This document shows, piece by piece, positions 12,795 to 23,174 of a stretch of 64,000 nt of DNA. Source of the stretch: Notamacropus eugenii (lineage: Eukaryota > Chordata > Mammalia > Diprotodontia > Macropodidae); assembly GCF_028372415.1 (NCBI RefSeq), contig NC_092872.1, positions 276,957,206 to 277,021,205 on the forward strand. Reading direction: 5' to 3'. The position numbers and the translations under genes were made by a program. Below the pieces are notes generated by a model. It saw only the letters and a program-made list of their open reading frames with translations. It was not told the origin of the DNA and did not search any database. Every line of letters begins with the position of its first letter. Position 1 is the first letter of the stretch.

Positions 12795-13728
12795 GTGTTG
12801 TCCTTCATTCTCAAAGACGACCCAAAATGACATTACTATGATAAAGTCAAGTTTCAGTGTGTCTGACTGTGGCTGATCAGACCAATATGAGCTCAGAATG
12901 TTCTCCCACAGATTGGGCACAGATAGTCCAAATGAATGTCCAAGTGAACATTTGGGGTGGTTACTCCAAATTTGCGCATCATACGTTTACTTTGTTCTGT
13001 TTCAATTCTGCTTTGCTCATAGAGCACAGCACCTTTTCTGATATGAGCACGCCATGCTGAGCAGTCCTGTGTCAGTGTCTCCCATGTCACACAATCAATT
13101 CCAAAGTTCTTGAGAGAGACCTTGAGAGTATCCTTGTATCGCTTCTTCTGACCACCATGTGATCACCTATCCTGTGTGAGTTCTCCATAAAATAGTGTTT
13201 TTGGCAAGTGTATGTTTTACATTTGAATAACATGGCCAGTCCATTGGAAATTGTGCTCTCTGAAGCATAGTTTGAATGCTTGGCAGTTTAGTTAGGGTAA
13301 GGAAGGACCCCAGAGTCTGGTACCTTGTCCTGCCAGGCGATCTTCAGAATCTTCCTAAGACAATTCAAATGGAAGTGATTCAGTTTCTTGGCATGGCGCT
13401 GATAAGACTGTCCATATTTCATAGGCATACAACAATGAGGTCAGCAAAATGGCTCTGTAGACCTTCAGTTTGGCAGTCAGTCTAATACCTCTTCTCTCCT
13501 ATACTTTCCTTTGGAGACTCCTAAATACTGAGCTGCCTAATTTTGGCTTAACAATTAACACCAAGAAAACACAGCTGCTCTGTCATCTACCACCATCCTT
13601 ATATGGAATCGTCAGTTACAGCAAATGGAGAAGTTTTGAATGCTATGGATAAGTTCACTTACCTTGATAGTATACTTTCCAGGGATCTAAACATTGATAA
13701 TGAGGTTGATGCATGAATTGCCAGAGCC
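12795..13728 (-). mobile_element. RTE-clade LINE 3' fragment with an inverted 5' segment
   Basis: Minus-strand translation of 12795 to about 13500 gives RTE reverse-transcriptase C-terminal sequence, including TAKLKVYRAIL, GHVI and TWETLTQD, with CPICGRTF near the end. The adjacent segment, about 13505-13728, encodes the immediately preceding part of the same protein (FGLTINTKKTQLL ... VDKFTYLDS ... DNEVDA) but on the plus strand. A candidate 9-base duplication AGTTAGTCA flanks the whole unit (12786-12794 and 13729-13737). The structure fits one insertion with a 5' inversion. There are several internal stops, so it is old. The family name is recognised from protein-level resemblance only. Confidence 0.75.
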
Positions 13729-13737
13729 AGTTAGTCA

Positions 13738-13935
13738 ATAAACATTCAGTAAGCACCTACCACATGCCAGCATTGTGCTAAACACTGGGGATCCAAAGAA
13801 AAGCAAAAGACAGTCCTTGACCTCAAAGAGTTCACATCTAATGAGGGACACAACTTGCAAAGAACTATGCACAAACAAAACATGTATGTATGTATATGTA
13901 CACACACATCCATCCATCCATTTACTATCTATCTG

Positions 13936-13979
<44 letters not shown>

Positions 13980-14345
13980 CAGCTTGCCTGTACATAGTCA
14001 TTATATGTGTGTATATTATGTATGTGTATATTATATGTATGTGTACACATATAATGTGTATGTGCATGTATGTACATATGGAAATAATGAATCAAGGCAT
14101 TAGAATTAGAAGGTGGTAACTGAGCAGGGATTTAAAGGCAGCCAGGGAAGCCAAAAGATGTTATGTGAGGAGGGAGAGATTTCTACATATGGGGGATGGA
14201 CAGTGAAAATGCCTGGAGTTAGAAGGGGGAGTACCTTGTACTAAGAACAGCAGAGATCACATGCTGGGTGTGACCAAGGTATAAAAAGATGCTTAAAGTA
14301 GGATGGGGCAAGGTTTTGAAGGGATTTTAAAAGCAAAGAGAGGAT
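13738..14345 (-). mobile_element. L2 LINE 3' region, antisense, with internal microsatellite
   Basis: CATTCAGTAAGCACCTACCA, CAAAAGACAGTCCTTGACCT and, after a (CTAT)n and TATG-rich interruption, GACAGTGAAAATGCCTGGAG and TTTTGAAGGGATTTTAAAAG in reversed L2 order. The RTE unit with the 5' inversion abuts it. Confidence 0.75.
13925..13979. repeat. (CTAT)n microsatellite
   Basis: About 14 tetranucleotide units inside an antisense L2, followed by TATG/TGTA-rich sequence to about 14080. Confidence 0.9.
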
Positions 14346-14414
14346 GCTATATACTTACTGCTGGAGGGAAAAAGACTTTATTTAACGAGGATGGGCGAGG
14401 GTGAAGTGGTCAGA

Positions 14415-14520
14415 GCTGCACTAAGGGCATTATGTCTTGGGGATACAAATGCTGGTAAGCAGGACAATTTCTGTCCTCAAGGTACTTACATTATAATAGA
14501 GGAATTCAACTCATAATAGG
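14415..14520 (-). mobile_element. L2 3' end remnant, antisense
   Basis: TCTTGGGGATACAAATGCTG, CAATTTCTGTCCTCAAGGTA and CTTACATTATAATAG. Confidence 0.55.
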
Positions 14521-14769
14521 GAGTAAGAGTTGATGGAATAGTTTGGAAAGGGGCATTAAGTGGCAACCTGGATGACCTATCTCAGTCTAGGGGGTAGAGA
14601 GAGTCTGAATTCTTGTGGGAAAAGCAGGATGCCTAGCATGGCCAGCAGCAAGGGGTGAGGAGGATGCAGCAATGGGAAGAAGGGAGAACTGGAGAGAAGA
14701 GCTAACTCCAATGAAGATTGAACTGGCCTGGATGGTAAATGTGGGTAATTTAGAGATGATACAGACCTC

Positions 14770-14910
14770 AAGGTGGTCCTGTTCAATCTTTTCATTTTAC
14801 AGATGAAAAAAAATGGGGTCCAGGGAGCTGAAGTGATTGCCCAAGGTTGCAGTCTGAGTAATTAGCAGGGCCAAGTCCTCAAGTCCTCTCCAAATTCAAT
14901 GGCCTTGGCA
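14770..14910 (-). mobile_element. CORE-SINE fragment, antisense
   Basis: TTCATTTTACAGATGAAAAA and GTGATTGCCCAAGGTTGCAG. Confidence 0.6.
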
Positions 14911-14919
14911 AGATGCTAT

Positions 14920-16490
14920 TCTCCACACCCAGTTTCTTTATTCCTGCAGCAAGGAAGGGATCAGATAACCAGAGCTTGTCCAATTCAAAGCCTCTTCCTC
15001 TCAAATAGAAACCTCTTCTGTCTTGGGAGAAAGTAGTCATTGAGAGAAAGCAGTTTCCTGTTTCCTCTCATCTGTTGTACTTCATTGGGAATCCAGACCT
15101 TAGCATCAGGTCTTCCTGGCAATTCACAAAACCCATCCGCAGAGGAAGAGAAAATTTCTCTTGGGCATGAAAGCTGAACCTTCCCAACAAAAGACAGTGT
15201 AAGGAAATATCCTAGCCCTTCAGTTTAGGGGGCAGACCTTGAAGTCCCCTAAACCTGCAATTGCCATTTCTGGTTGAAAAGCTTAGAATTTTTTTTTTTT
15301 GAGCTTGTTCAGTCACTATTTTTTTAAATGTCCAGAGCTCTGAGTTTTCTGGGTATGGAAAGACAAGAATTGAGCGGAATGATAAGGGCTCCTCTCCCTC
15401 TCTTCCATATAAACCAGACAGCATCAAAAATATATATGGATGAAATGAGAGGGAATATGATGTCATGGACAAGTCAGAAGAGACTGAGTTCAAGTCCTCC
15501 CTTGAGCATCCAACAAAGGCCAACTCAATTAACCTTTCAATACCCTAGACAATTCTCTAGGAAACAGTTCTGCATCATGGACTCCTCAGGTAATCTAGTA
15601 AGGTCTAAAGACACTATCTAAGAATCATGTTTTTAAATAATTGAAGGCAATGCTAAAGGTTCATGACAATAAAAATGCAATTTTTCCCATCCAAGTTTTT
15701 GGATGCTTCCCTCTCCAACTCAATCCCCTTGAGGGATTATGGATACTGGTTTAAGAATTTGATTTTAGACCATAAGTGGTGGTAAAAGATTTTAATTTGA
15801 TAAAACCACAGGCCTGGACCAAAATAAGTAAATTGTTTAGTTGGATTTGGGTAGAGAAAAAACAATGGGTGACAGAGACTTAGCTCCCACGTACTCCACA
15901 TTGAGAAAATTAGAGAAATGCCAATGTAGACTGGATACCCATGTAGAATTTGTGGGAGCGAAGAGAAAGCTGCTAATTGAGATTTGAAGGTTTGAGTCAG
16001 TTTTGGATTCCCTATTTTATCACAGGAAAGGAATATGGATGGTGGAGTCAAAATTCAGTCATATTTGGCAAGGCAAAATGCCAAGGAAGAAAAATTAAAT
16101 GTCTTATTAGTCTTCTAATGGCAGGAGTCAATCTTCAGCAAAATTTGAAATAGGCACACAGCCCCAGAAAATACATGCTTTCATTGGTTATTCAGTCAGT
16201 ACCAGTGGCATCTTTCTAACTCAGGAGTGGGAAACCATTGCCTTGAGGCCACAGGTGGTCACTGAATCCAAACTTCACAGAACACATGGCCTTGAGGCCA
16301 AAGGTGTTCCACACCTCTCTTAACCTTTAAGATATTTTCAGTTGTTTTCTTCAGCTCCTAGACCTGTCCATCTGCCCTTTGGTTCATTAGCTGAATTTGA
16401 ATTCCTCCAAATGCTTTCCAAATGTGCAACATTACTCCTAGGTTTATTCTATGCATTTGGTTCTAAATGTCATTAATTGGGTCTTAAGGT
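14920..16490. other. Intergenic DNA, mostly unclassified
   Basis: A possible MIR-like scrap lies at 15440-15560 (GACTGAGTTCAAGTCCTCCC). The rest has no recognised gene or repeat. Confidence 0.35.
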
Positions 16491-16494
16491 TGAT

Positions 16495-16725
16495 GTAGAG
16501 TAGAGCATAAAGGGCTTTCAGCTTGGAGTCAGATCTTGGTTCAGAACTTGGTTCTGACATCTCCTTCCTGTATGATTTTGGACCAGTCACTACACCTCAC
16601 CAGATCAATGCTTTTCATATGTAGAATGAGTATAATAATGTTCAGACTCCCTGATCAGGCTGATGTGGAAGAAAGGGTTTTGTAAATCTTAAAGTGGGAT
16701 AGAAATGTAAGTTATATTTAGAAAT
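16495..16725 (+). mobile_element. MIR/CORE-SINE, plus strand
   Basis: AGCTTGGAGTCAGATCTTGG, TTTTGGACCAGTCACTACAC and TTTTGTAAATCTTAAAGTGG follow MIR/CORE order. Confidence 0.65.
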
Positions 16726-16739
16726 TAGTCTTTTAGAGG

Positions 16740-17400
16740 GCAGGGGTTTATTATCTCATCCATAGAGGGATAATTGTGTCATTTAGAGAAAATGCTTTCC
16801 AAACCATGAAACACTAGAGGAATGTGAGCTATTTGGTCTCATCAAGTCCTTTAAGATTTCATTTGGAGATTTTTGCTTTTTATCAGTAGGAGCTGATGAC
16901 ATCATCTTAGATTTTGATTATATCTTGCCCCATAATAGCCCTGAAAATCATCACGTATTTTCTGTCATTGTAAACAAACCAAAGAAAATGAAAGATAAAT
17001 TATATCACAATTAATTTTGACTTGTGATTTTTCCAGACAGTAAATGAACAGTGGTATTTCTGAGACTGCTGGAGATAAGAATATTTGAATGAACCAGAGT
17101 CTTCCCTGACCTAACTACAGACCCTTCCCCCTTTAGCTGGAAAGCAGGTTCTTGTAGTTCAAGATACTTAAGTATGATGAGTTCGTCAAAGAGAGGAGAA
17201 AGATGTGATTTTGGACAACTTGATAACTTCTGATTCGGGAACTTCCTCCCCCAAGGAACTTACTGGTCTAAATGTCTGAAAAGTCTTAGGAAATTGTCTA
17301 AAGTACCAGGATAAAATCCACTTTGCCCAGTGTTACCAGCGCTCTTGAGGTCAGAGGTGTAGAAAGCAGTTGTTCCTAACTCCAAGCCCGTCATCCCATC
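16740..17400. other. Unique AT-rich segment immediately downstream of DKK1
   Basis: 16840-17060 is homopolymer-poor and rich in TAAT/ATTA-like and TCATCTTAG-like words with no repeat landmarks. It resembles a conserved non-coding element in texture, but conservation cannot be tested here. Confidence 0.35.
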
Positions 17401-17404
17401 CCTG

Positions 17405-17560
17405 TTTGGGTGAAGTGGAGTTGCATTTGGAGTCAGAGGGTTTGAAGGAGTTATTGCCTACTGCCTTTGTGACCTCACTTAATTTGTCCTTGTCCCTAAA
17501 ATGAAGGGGTGCTTCTCTAGATTTTTCTTTTACAATTCCTTAAAGGGAAATGACCCTTCT
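17405..17560 (+). mobile_element. MIR-like fragment just 3' of DKK1
   Basis: GCATTTGGAGTCAGAGGGTT, TTTGTGACCTCACTTAATTT and TAAAATGAAGGGGTGCTTCT. It lies beyond the DKK1 poly(A) signal. Confidence 0.55.
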
Positions 17561-17599
17561 GAGCACTCACCTCCGCTTAACAAAAGGAGAAGGCAAAGC

Positions 17600-17966
17600 C
17601 TTTCAGCGGAAACCATTTATTTCAATTAAAAATAGAACATTTATCAGACTCAAGATAACATCACCAGTGTGTACAAAATTTACAGGTTGTGGGTAAATTG
17701 TGAAGAATGCAGCACTTTTAGAAAAATAATTAAAAGTTTGGAATCATGTACAAGGAAATGCTACATTGGATATTTACAACAGTAATTTACTGCAAACAGT
17801 CATTAGACAGAGTTCGTTCCCTACAGAAACAAAGCCGTTTTTTGCACTCCAGGCTTCCGGAAGGAGCATTTGGAGAGTGCAACTGTAAACACTGAATGTG
17901 TCCTTCGTGTAAAGGTTCGATGTCAAACACGGGAGTCGCTGGCGAGCCGCCGTGCGCGAGAGCCGC
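17600..17966 (-). other. DKK1: DKK1 3' UTR with poly(A) signal
   Basis: About 350 bases of AT-rich, repeat-free sequence follow the stop. A canonical AATAAA lies on the minus strand at 17616-17621. The length and end are inferred from this first signal. Confidence 0.7.
17616..17621 (-). terminator. DKK1: Poly(A) signal AATAAA of DKK1
   Basis: TTTATT on the plus strand is AATAAA on the gene strand, about 345 bases downstream of the stop. It is the first canonical hexamer after the coding region. Confidence 0.7.
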
Positions 17967-18217
17967 TCAATGTGTCTGGCAGGTATGAAGCCTGGAAGCG
18001 TTGTTGGTTAAGTGATCTTTCTGGACTCGGCAGGACAGGCCTTCCGCACAGAAACAGCGCTGGAAAATCTCCAGTCCGTGAGAGCCTTTTCTTCTGTGCT
18101 TGGTGCATACCTGACCTTCCTTGAGCACTGGCTTGCAGATCTTGGACCAGAAATGCCGAGCACAGCAGAGGCCGTCGGCACAGTCGGAGGAGCGGAGGCA
18201 AACCGCACCTTCCTGAC
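17967..18217 (-). CDS. DKK1: DKK1 coding exon 4 (cysteine-rich domain 2 and stop)
   Basis: The acceptor is CCCCAG|GTCAGG. It encodes [12 protein letters not shown] through LHTCQTH and a TGA at 17967-17969. It has ten cysteines in colipase-like spacing and the [16 protein letters not shown] segment characteristic of DKK1. This domain contacts LRP6 and Kremen in the known family. Confidence 0.96.
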
Positions 18218-21200
18218 CTGGGGAAGAGATGAAAGTGAGAAGTGCTGAGAATCAGGCAGCCGGAGAGCATTTACCAAGGACAAAGAGAAAACCGATTCCT
18301 GCCCTCGGGGAAGTTCCATTCCCAGAGACACCCACCTCAGGGAGAGGAAGCATGATTGCGTGTAAAGAAGACAAGCCTTTGGAGGGAAGAAAACCCAGGT
18401 TAACGTCCTGCTTCTGAACGTAGTCATTAAGTGACCAGGGGCCAGTCATTTAACCCCTCAGTACCTCAGACAACTGTCTGTACAAGAAGCAGTGGTCTAT
18501 ATCAGTGGCGGTGATTTCTTATGTCAGTGAAATAACTGTTCTGGGCCACAATAATTTCTGCTTAAATAGTGCTCTCAGATCATTGGTTTCTCCTGGAAAA
18601 GATCCCAGAGGCCATCTAGTTTAATCTCTTCACTTGACAAATAAAGAAGCTGAGACCCATATAAGTGACTTGCCCAGGTAGTAAGCAGCGGAGTCAGAAC
18701 TAAGACTTAGATCCTTGGACTCTAAATTCACCCTATGACGTCTTTCTTTCTCATAACAACACTATGGGGTAGGTAGTATAGATATTTCCATTTGACTGAA
18801 ACTGTTTTTGATGGAGAAGAGGAATTAGACTTCTACTTTTTGACCTGAGTTGGGGAAGGGGAATAAACATTTATGTAGCGCTTATGGTGTGCAGAGGTAC
18901 TGTGCTATAAGCACTGTTTGAAAATAATATCTCTTTGAGATGGGACCAAGGAGCATTGGGTGGGTGTGGCAGAGGTCAATTTAGGCTTGACCTCAGGGGG
19001 GAAAAACACCAAACAACTTGACAATAAGAACTGTCCCAGGAATTGGGTCCCCTTTGATGACTTCAGTTAGAGGCTGAATAACCAATTGACGGGTAGGGTT
19101 GAAAGGGATTCTTGTCCAGAAAAGTCCTTGGACTGGTTGGTTCCTAGTAAAGTTTCTAATTCTTGAGACTGTGATTCATAAAATCATATAGTTTTGGAGG
19201 TAGAGGGAACATTTAGTCCAATATCCGCATTTTTTAATTAAGGAAACTGAGGCTCAGAGATTTTAAAAGACTTTCCCAAGGTCACATAGATTGCCAAGTC
19301 CTCTAAGAACAAACTTAGTACACTTTCCACTATATCTCAGTACCCCATTGCCCTGGGATCTAGAGAAGCTACTTACTAGCAGCTAGTAACAGAGTTGGGA
19401 TTACAATCCTGGTCTCCGATCCTAAATCCAGAGGTCTGTCCTTGCTGCTTGGGGAGGAGAGCAGGACACCTTCACTGGAAGGGAGGAGACTCATATATTC
19501 CCTCACCTTTGGTCTTGGCAGATGGAGTGGTCCTCCTAGGCTGGCCTTCCAAGAGACTGTGATCATGATTCACCGGTTCTGTGGTCATCTCATCCATTTC
19601 TACTGCATGTAAGTGGTTCTGATCCAAAGGTACACATATCCCTAAAAAAGCAAGAGGCACTGGTCAAAGGCTAAAGTCTCTGTCTCAGATGTGCATGGTG
19701 ATACCCCCTTCAGTGAACCATCATTTTCCATGTCCCCCAAAACTCCCTCTCTCAGTTTACAATAGAGGTGAAGATATAAGCTTGAAGGGAGTTTAGAGGT
19801 TATCAGTTACAACCTTCTCATTTTTAGAAGGGGACCCAAAAGAACCAAGAGGTCACAGCAGTAGTGATGAGTGTCCCTAACAATCATATACAGCAACACA
19901 GGCCAGAATCCAGACTCTTTAAAGCACTTTCTGTGTACAACTGAATATATGGGAACATACTGATTTGGGGAGGAGAATTGGAGGTTTTGAGGTTTGTGCC
20001 ACCAAATTAAAAACACACTCACACATACACATAAGTATTGTGTTGCCTATCTAAAGCATGACTCAGATGAAAGAATTCTGAATTCAGTCAGAAGACCCCA
20101 GTTCAAATCCTCGATGATCCACTTACTACTCCCGGGACTCTGCCCAAGTTGCTGGATCCTTAGGTCTTAATTCAACATCAGTGGGATCTGAGATGGAGAG
20201 GTGGGAGGGACCAGGGAGGACAGCTAATCATAGTATCAGATCTAGGGCTCCAATGGGCCTCAGAGGTCACCAGGTCTTATTTTATGGATGAGGAAACCAT
20301 TTACTTGCCCAAGGTCACATGGTAGGAAAAGGACAAAGTCAAGTTGGGAAGCCAAACCTGCTAACTCCATGTTAGGGTCTCCTATTGAACTATACAAGAA
20401 GATTAGATGATCTTGGAGATTCCCTGAAGATAAATCTTTGTTCTTACGCACATTCAGAGGATCAAAGCTCTAGTATCAGAAGCAAGATTGGAACCTAAGC
20501 CTTCAGACTTCAGAGTCATTCTTTCCACAGGACCATGAATGCTCTTTTGAAGCAAGAGTCATTTACTGTACTCATTGGATAATTCCATAAAGGAGATGTC
20601 ATGTGTAAATCAAAGAGCATTTCAACAGGTCTATTTCTATTTAAATGCAAACAAATGTGAAAATAAAATAAATAACAATTTAAGTACCCTCAGCTCCACT
20701 TGATGTTGCTCTGGGACCCCTTTCTCATGTACATAATTCTGTACTACAAACCAAAGCTTTATTGAGAGACTAGTAATTTGAATAATAAAGTAACTTGAGT
20801 TTCTAAATGGGGGCTAATAACTTTAGGGTGGTGGTGGTAGTGGTGATGGAGGTAGTAGTAGTAGTGATAGTTGAGCCTCCCAACTACACTTTGAAATTAA
20901 TGCTATTATTATCATTTAACATCTATTAAGTACCTATTCTGTGCCAAGCCAAAGAAAAGCAAAAGGCAGTCCTTGCCCTCAAGGGACTCACAATCTACTG
21001 GGGGGGGGGGGGGGGGGGAGAGAGGATTGACATAAAGAGCTACATACAGCCAAGATATACGCAGGAGGAAACTGAGGTGTAAAGAACTTAAGTGACTTTC
21101 CCAGACTTGTACAGCTAATAAGCAAACGTTTGAAACCAGACGCCTTGGATTTCTGATCGCAAGGCCAGAACTTGGTCCATTGTGCCCCCATTGCACTCTA

Positions 21201-23174
21201 GGTTTTAGACTGGCAAGGGACCCAAAAAAGAAAGTATAGAATCCAAAACCTCATTTTACAGGAGTACAAAAGCAGCTGGAGGGGAAAGGGGGACAGGGGT
21301 AGGACAAGGCTCTTGACCTTGGGGTTACAAAGGCAGTACAGTGTCAGGACCAGGATTCAAATGCTGCTGCTGACTCCAAACATCTTTCTTTTTACTCTAC
21401 TAGATTGGCCCAATTACTACTACTACTACAACCACCACCACCACCACCACCACTACTACTAATCGTTTCTGTGGCACACTTAAGGTTGGCATGCTCTTTT
21501 GCTGGGTGCTATCAGAAATAGAAATGCCAAGGTAAGCTCTCTAGAGCCAGTCTTCCTGCCTTCTCCTCCCTCTCTTCCTAAATGGGAGAAAGTTAAACGT
21601 TTTTTCTTCAGAAGCTGTGACCTGCTATGTGGTCTCCCGACGTGGGGAGAGGGCTCCAGTGCTCCAAATTTCCCCCCAGGGACCAAGTTAAGGCAGTACC
21701 AGATGGAGCCAGGTGAGGCCCAGGTGAGGCCCACACGGGAGTCCAGGAGGGCGTCCCGACAACTCACCGTTGCTGCAGTAGTTTCCCGGACAGCACATGA
21801 CAGTCCGCTGGCAGCGCCGGCGGCGCTTCCGGCAGGGTAGGCAGATCTGCACCCCAATGCTGCCGCCCCCGCCGCCTGGGCTCCTGCCGCCCCGGGAGCC
21901 AATGTCGCAGTACTCTTCCAGACCGCAATCCTTGTCATCCACACACATAAAATGTTGCTGAAGAGAGAAGATGAGGGCGTGGTGAGACCTTAGAGCAGGC
22001 AAAGAAGTTGGAGTTGAAACTGCAAGGATCTGCCTTGAAGAGCCTCCCGCCACAAATCCTTACTTTACAAAAGAGGAAACTGAGGCCCCAAGAGGTTAAA
22101 TCACTTTCTCTAGGTCACACAGCTCACACAGCTCACAAAAAAAACAAAGCTAGAATCTGCACCCAGGCGATTGGAGTATTTCACTTCTGTCTTTGAATAA
22201 CCATGGTGTTCATTCCAGTGTCTAGCATACAGTAGGCATGTTGATGGTCTACTTTGAGCTGAAAGGGACCGTCCAGATCCAACTATCTGAATTGTACAGA
22301 AGAAAGAACTGATGTTCACAGCAACCTGCGCCGGCGAGAATGCTAGAGCTGCTCCTGACTACCTGTGTGATTTGGCTAATGTTACGTCCACTCCCACCCC
22401 CTTCTGAATCTCAATTTCTGTTAGTTGTGAAATAAAGGGGTTGGACTTAATGACTTGGAAAGTCCCTTCCATCTTTCCAGCTCTGATTCTCTCCCTAAAA
22501 TTCTGGATTTGAACCAGCTGGTTCGCTAGGACTAAGGGCTCGTTGGGAAGTAGGTGGCAAAGCTGTTGTGGGCCAGGCATCCTCCGCATCCCAGACCAGA
22601 GTTCGCCCATTACACGCCTAGTTCTCCCCGCACCTCTTAGCCATCACACCGTCATCACTCGCTTTCTCAGAAAGCTCCTGGAGCCCCACTACGCCCGCAC
22701 CAGGAATATCCCCACCCAATTCGTCTAGAGTTCACTCCCAGGAGCATTTCCCTGCGATCCCTCTCCGTCAGTCCGGAGCCAGCACAAGAACTCTCTGATG
22801 CCCAGCCTAGTGCTTCCCGTCTTCCCACCACCCCTTCCCCTCCGCCACAATCCAGGGTGGTCCCCGAGCAAGGTGCCCACCTGGTGTTTGTTGTCCACGT
22901 GCATGTACCCGTTGGGTCTGTCGAACAGAACACTGTCTCCGGGCGCCACGCTGACTGCCCAGAAGGGGACCAGCCCCGCACTGCTGCCGCCGCCACCGCC
23001 ACCGCCGCCTCCGCCACCGGGTCCCGAGTGACCGTTCTTGATGGCATTGGAGTTCACCAACACAGTGTTCAGCGTCGCGGCTGCCGGAGCGCACGGCGGG
23101 CAGCAGAGAGCCGCGGCAAGAGCCAGAAGAAACCGAGCCGCCCCCGCAGCCAGAGCGGGTGCCAGGGCTGGCAT
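17967..23174 (-). CDS. DKK1: DKK1, dickkopf Wnt signalling inhibitor 1 (complete, four coding exons)
   Basis: Secreted antagonist of canonical Wnt signalling that binds LRP5/6 and Kremen at the cell surface. Joining 22881-23174, 21768-21957, 19507-19641 and 17967-18217 (all complement) gives 289 residues plus a stop, with GT/AG boundaries and consistent phases; human DKK1 is 266 residues. Residues 1 to about 32 are a hydrophobic signal peptide. The LRP6-binding NSNAIKN motif follows at about 41-47, then a glycine-rich linker. Cysteine-rich domain 1 spans about 103-164 and domain 2 about 213-286; each has the family's ten cysteines. [14 protein letters not shown] in domain 2 and an N-x-S sequon at 279 are conserved. 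The ATG at 23174 is the only in-frame ATG before the signal peptide. Oddities: an 11-glycine run in the linker and a longer domain 1 loop than in human. Identification rests on whole-length recognition of the protein from memory. Confidence 0.97.
18555..18745 (-). mobile_element. CORE-SINE in DKK1 intron 3, antisense
   Basis: GATCCCAGAGGCCATCTAGT, AAGAAGCTGAGACCCATATA and GACTTGCCCAGGTAGTAAGC. It is in gene orientation within the intron between exons 3 and 4. Confidence 0.65.
19185..19350 (-). mobile_element. CORE-SINE in DKK1 intron 3, antisense
   Basis: GGAAACTGAGGCTCAGAGAT and CTTTCCCAAGGTCACATAGA. Confidence 0.65.
19507..19641 (-). CDS. DKK1: DKK1 coding exon 3 (inter-domain linker)
   Basis: The acceptor is a polypyrimidine tract plus TTTTAG|GG and the donor AAAG|GTGAGG. 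It encodes the tenth cysteine of domain 1 (GICV) and a poorly conserved linker rich in His, Glu, Thr and Ser (residues 162-206). This is the fastest-evolving part of the protein in mammals, so the divergence from human is expected. Confidence 0.9.
19765..20460 (-). mobile_element. Two or three CORE-SINE/MIR remnants in DKK1 intron 2
   Basis: GAAGGGAGTTTAGAGGTTAT with TCATTTTTAGAAGGGGACCC (19770-19930), and GGGCCTCAGAGGTCACCAGG with TTTACTTGCCCAAGGTCACA (20225-20350), read in reverse. A plus-strand remnant at 20070-20180 includes CAGAAGACCCCAGTTCAAAT. Confidence 0.55.
20826..20872. repeat. (GGT)n/(AGT)n trinucleotide tract
   Basis: GGTGGTGGTAGTGGTGATGG and following GTA units in DKK1 intron 2. 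Confidence 0.8.
20915..21055 (-). mobile_element. L2 3' end, antisense, with a 19-base poly(G) tract
   Basis: CATCTATTAAGTACCTATTC and GCCCTCAAGGGACTCACAAT are the reversed L2 terminal block. An uninterrupted G19 at 21000-21018 lies inside it. Confidence 0.7.
21000..21018 (+). repeat. Poly(G), 19 bases
   Basis: Nineteen consecutive G in the DKK1 intron 2, inside an antisense L2. On the transcribed mRNA sense it is poly(C). Confidence 0.95.
21060..21195 (-). mobile_element. CORE-SINE in DKK1 intron 2, antisense
   Basis: GGAGGAAACTGAGGTGTAAA, GACTTTCCCAGACTTGTACA and ATTGTGCCCCCATTGCACTC. Confidence 0.65.
21415..21461. repeat. (ACT)n(ACC)n trinucleotide tract
   Basis: Alternating TAC and CAC triplets in DKK1 intron 2. 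Confidence 0.9.
21768..21957 (-). CDS. DKK1: DKK1 coding exon 2 (cysteine-rich domain 1)
   Basis: It encodes residues 99-161 plus the first base of Gly162. The acceptor is CTTCAG|CAA and the donor AACG|GTGAG. It holds nine of the ten cysteines of domain 1, including MCCPGNYC, and a basic RKRRRR stretch. The loop between the third and fourth cysteines is 21 residues, against 13 in human, and carries a five-glycine run. Confidence 0.95.
22040..22300 (-). mobile_element. CORE-SINE remnants in DKK1 intron 1
   Basis: AAAGAGGAAACTGAGGCCCC and TCTCTAGGTCACACAGCTCA, plus a second remnant near CTGAAAGGGACCGTCCAGAT. Confidence 0.6.
22881..23174 (-). CDS. DKK1: DKK1 coding exon 1
   Basis: It encodes residues 1-98: the signal peptide, the [14 protein letters not shown] segment and a glycine-rich linker (11 consecutive Gly at 22986-23018), ending ...DNKHQ. 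The donor is CAG|GTGGGC and leaves phase 0. The ATG has an A at -3 (AAG ATG C), an adequate Kozak context. Confidence 0.95.
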
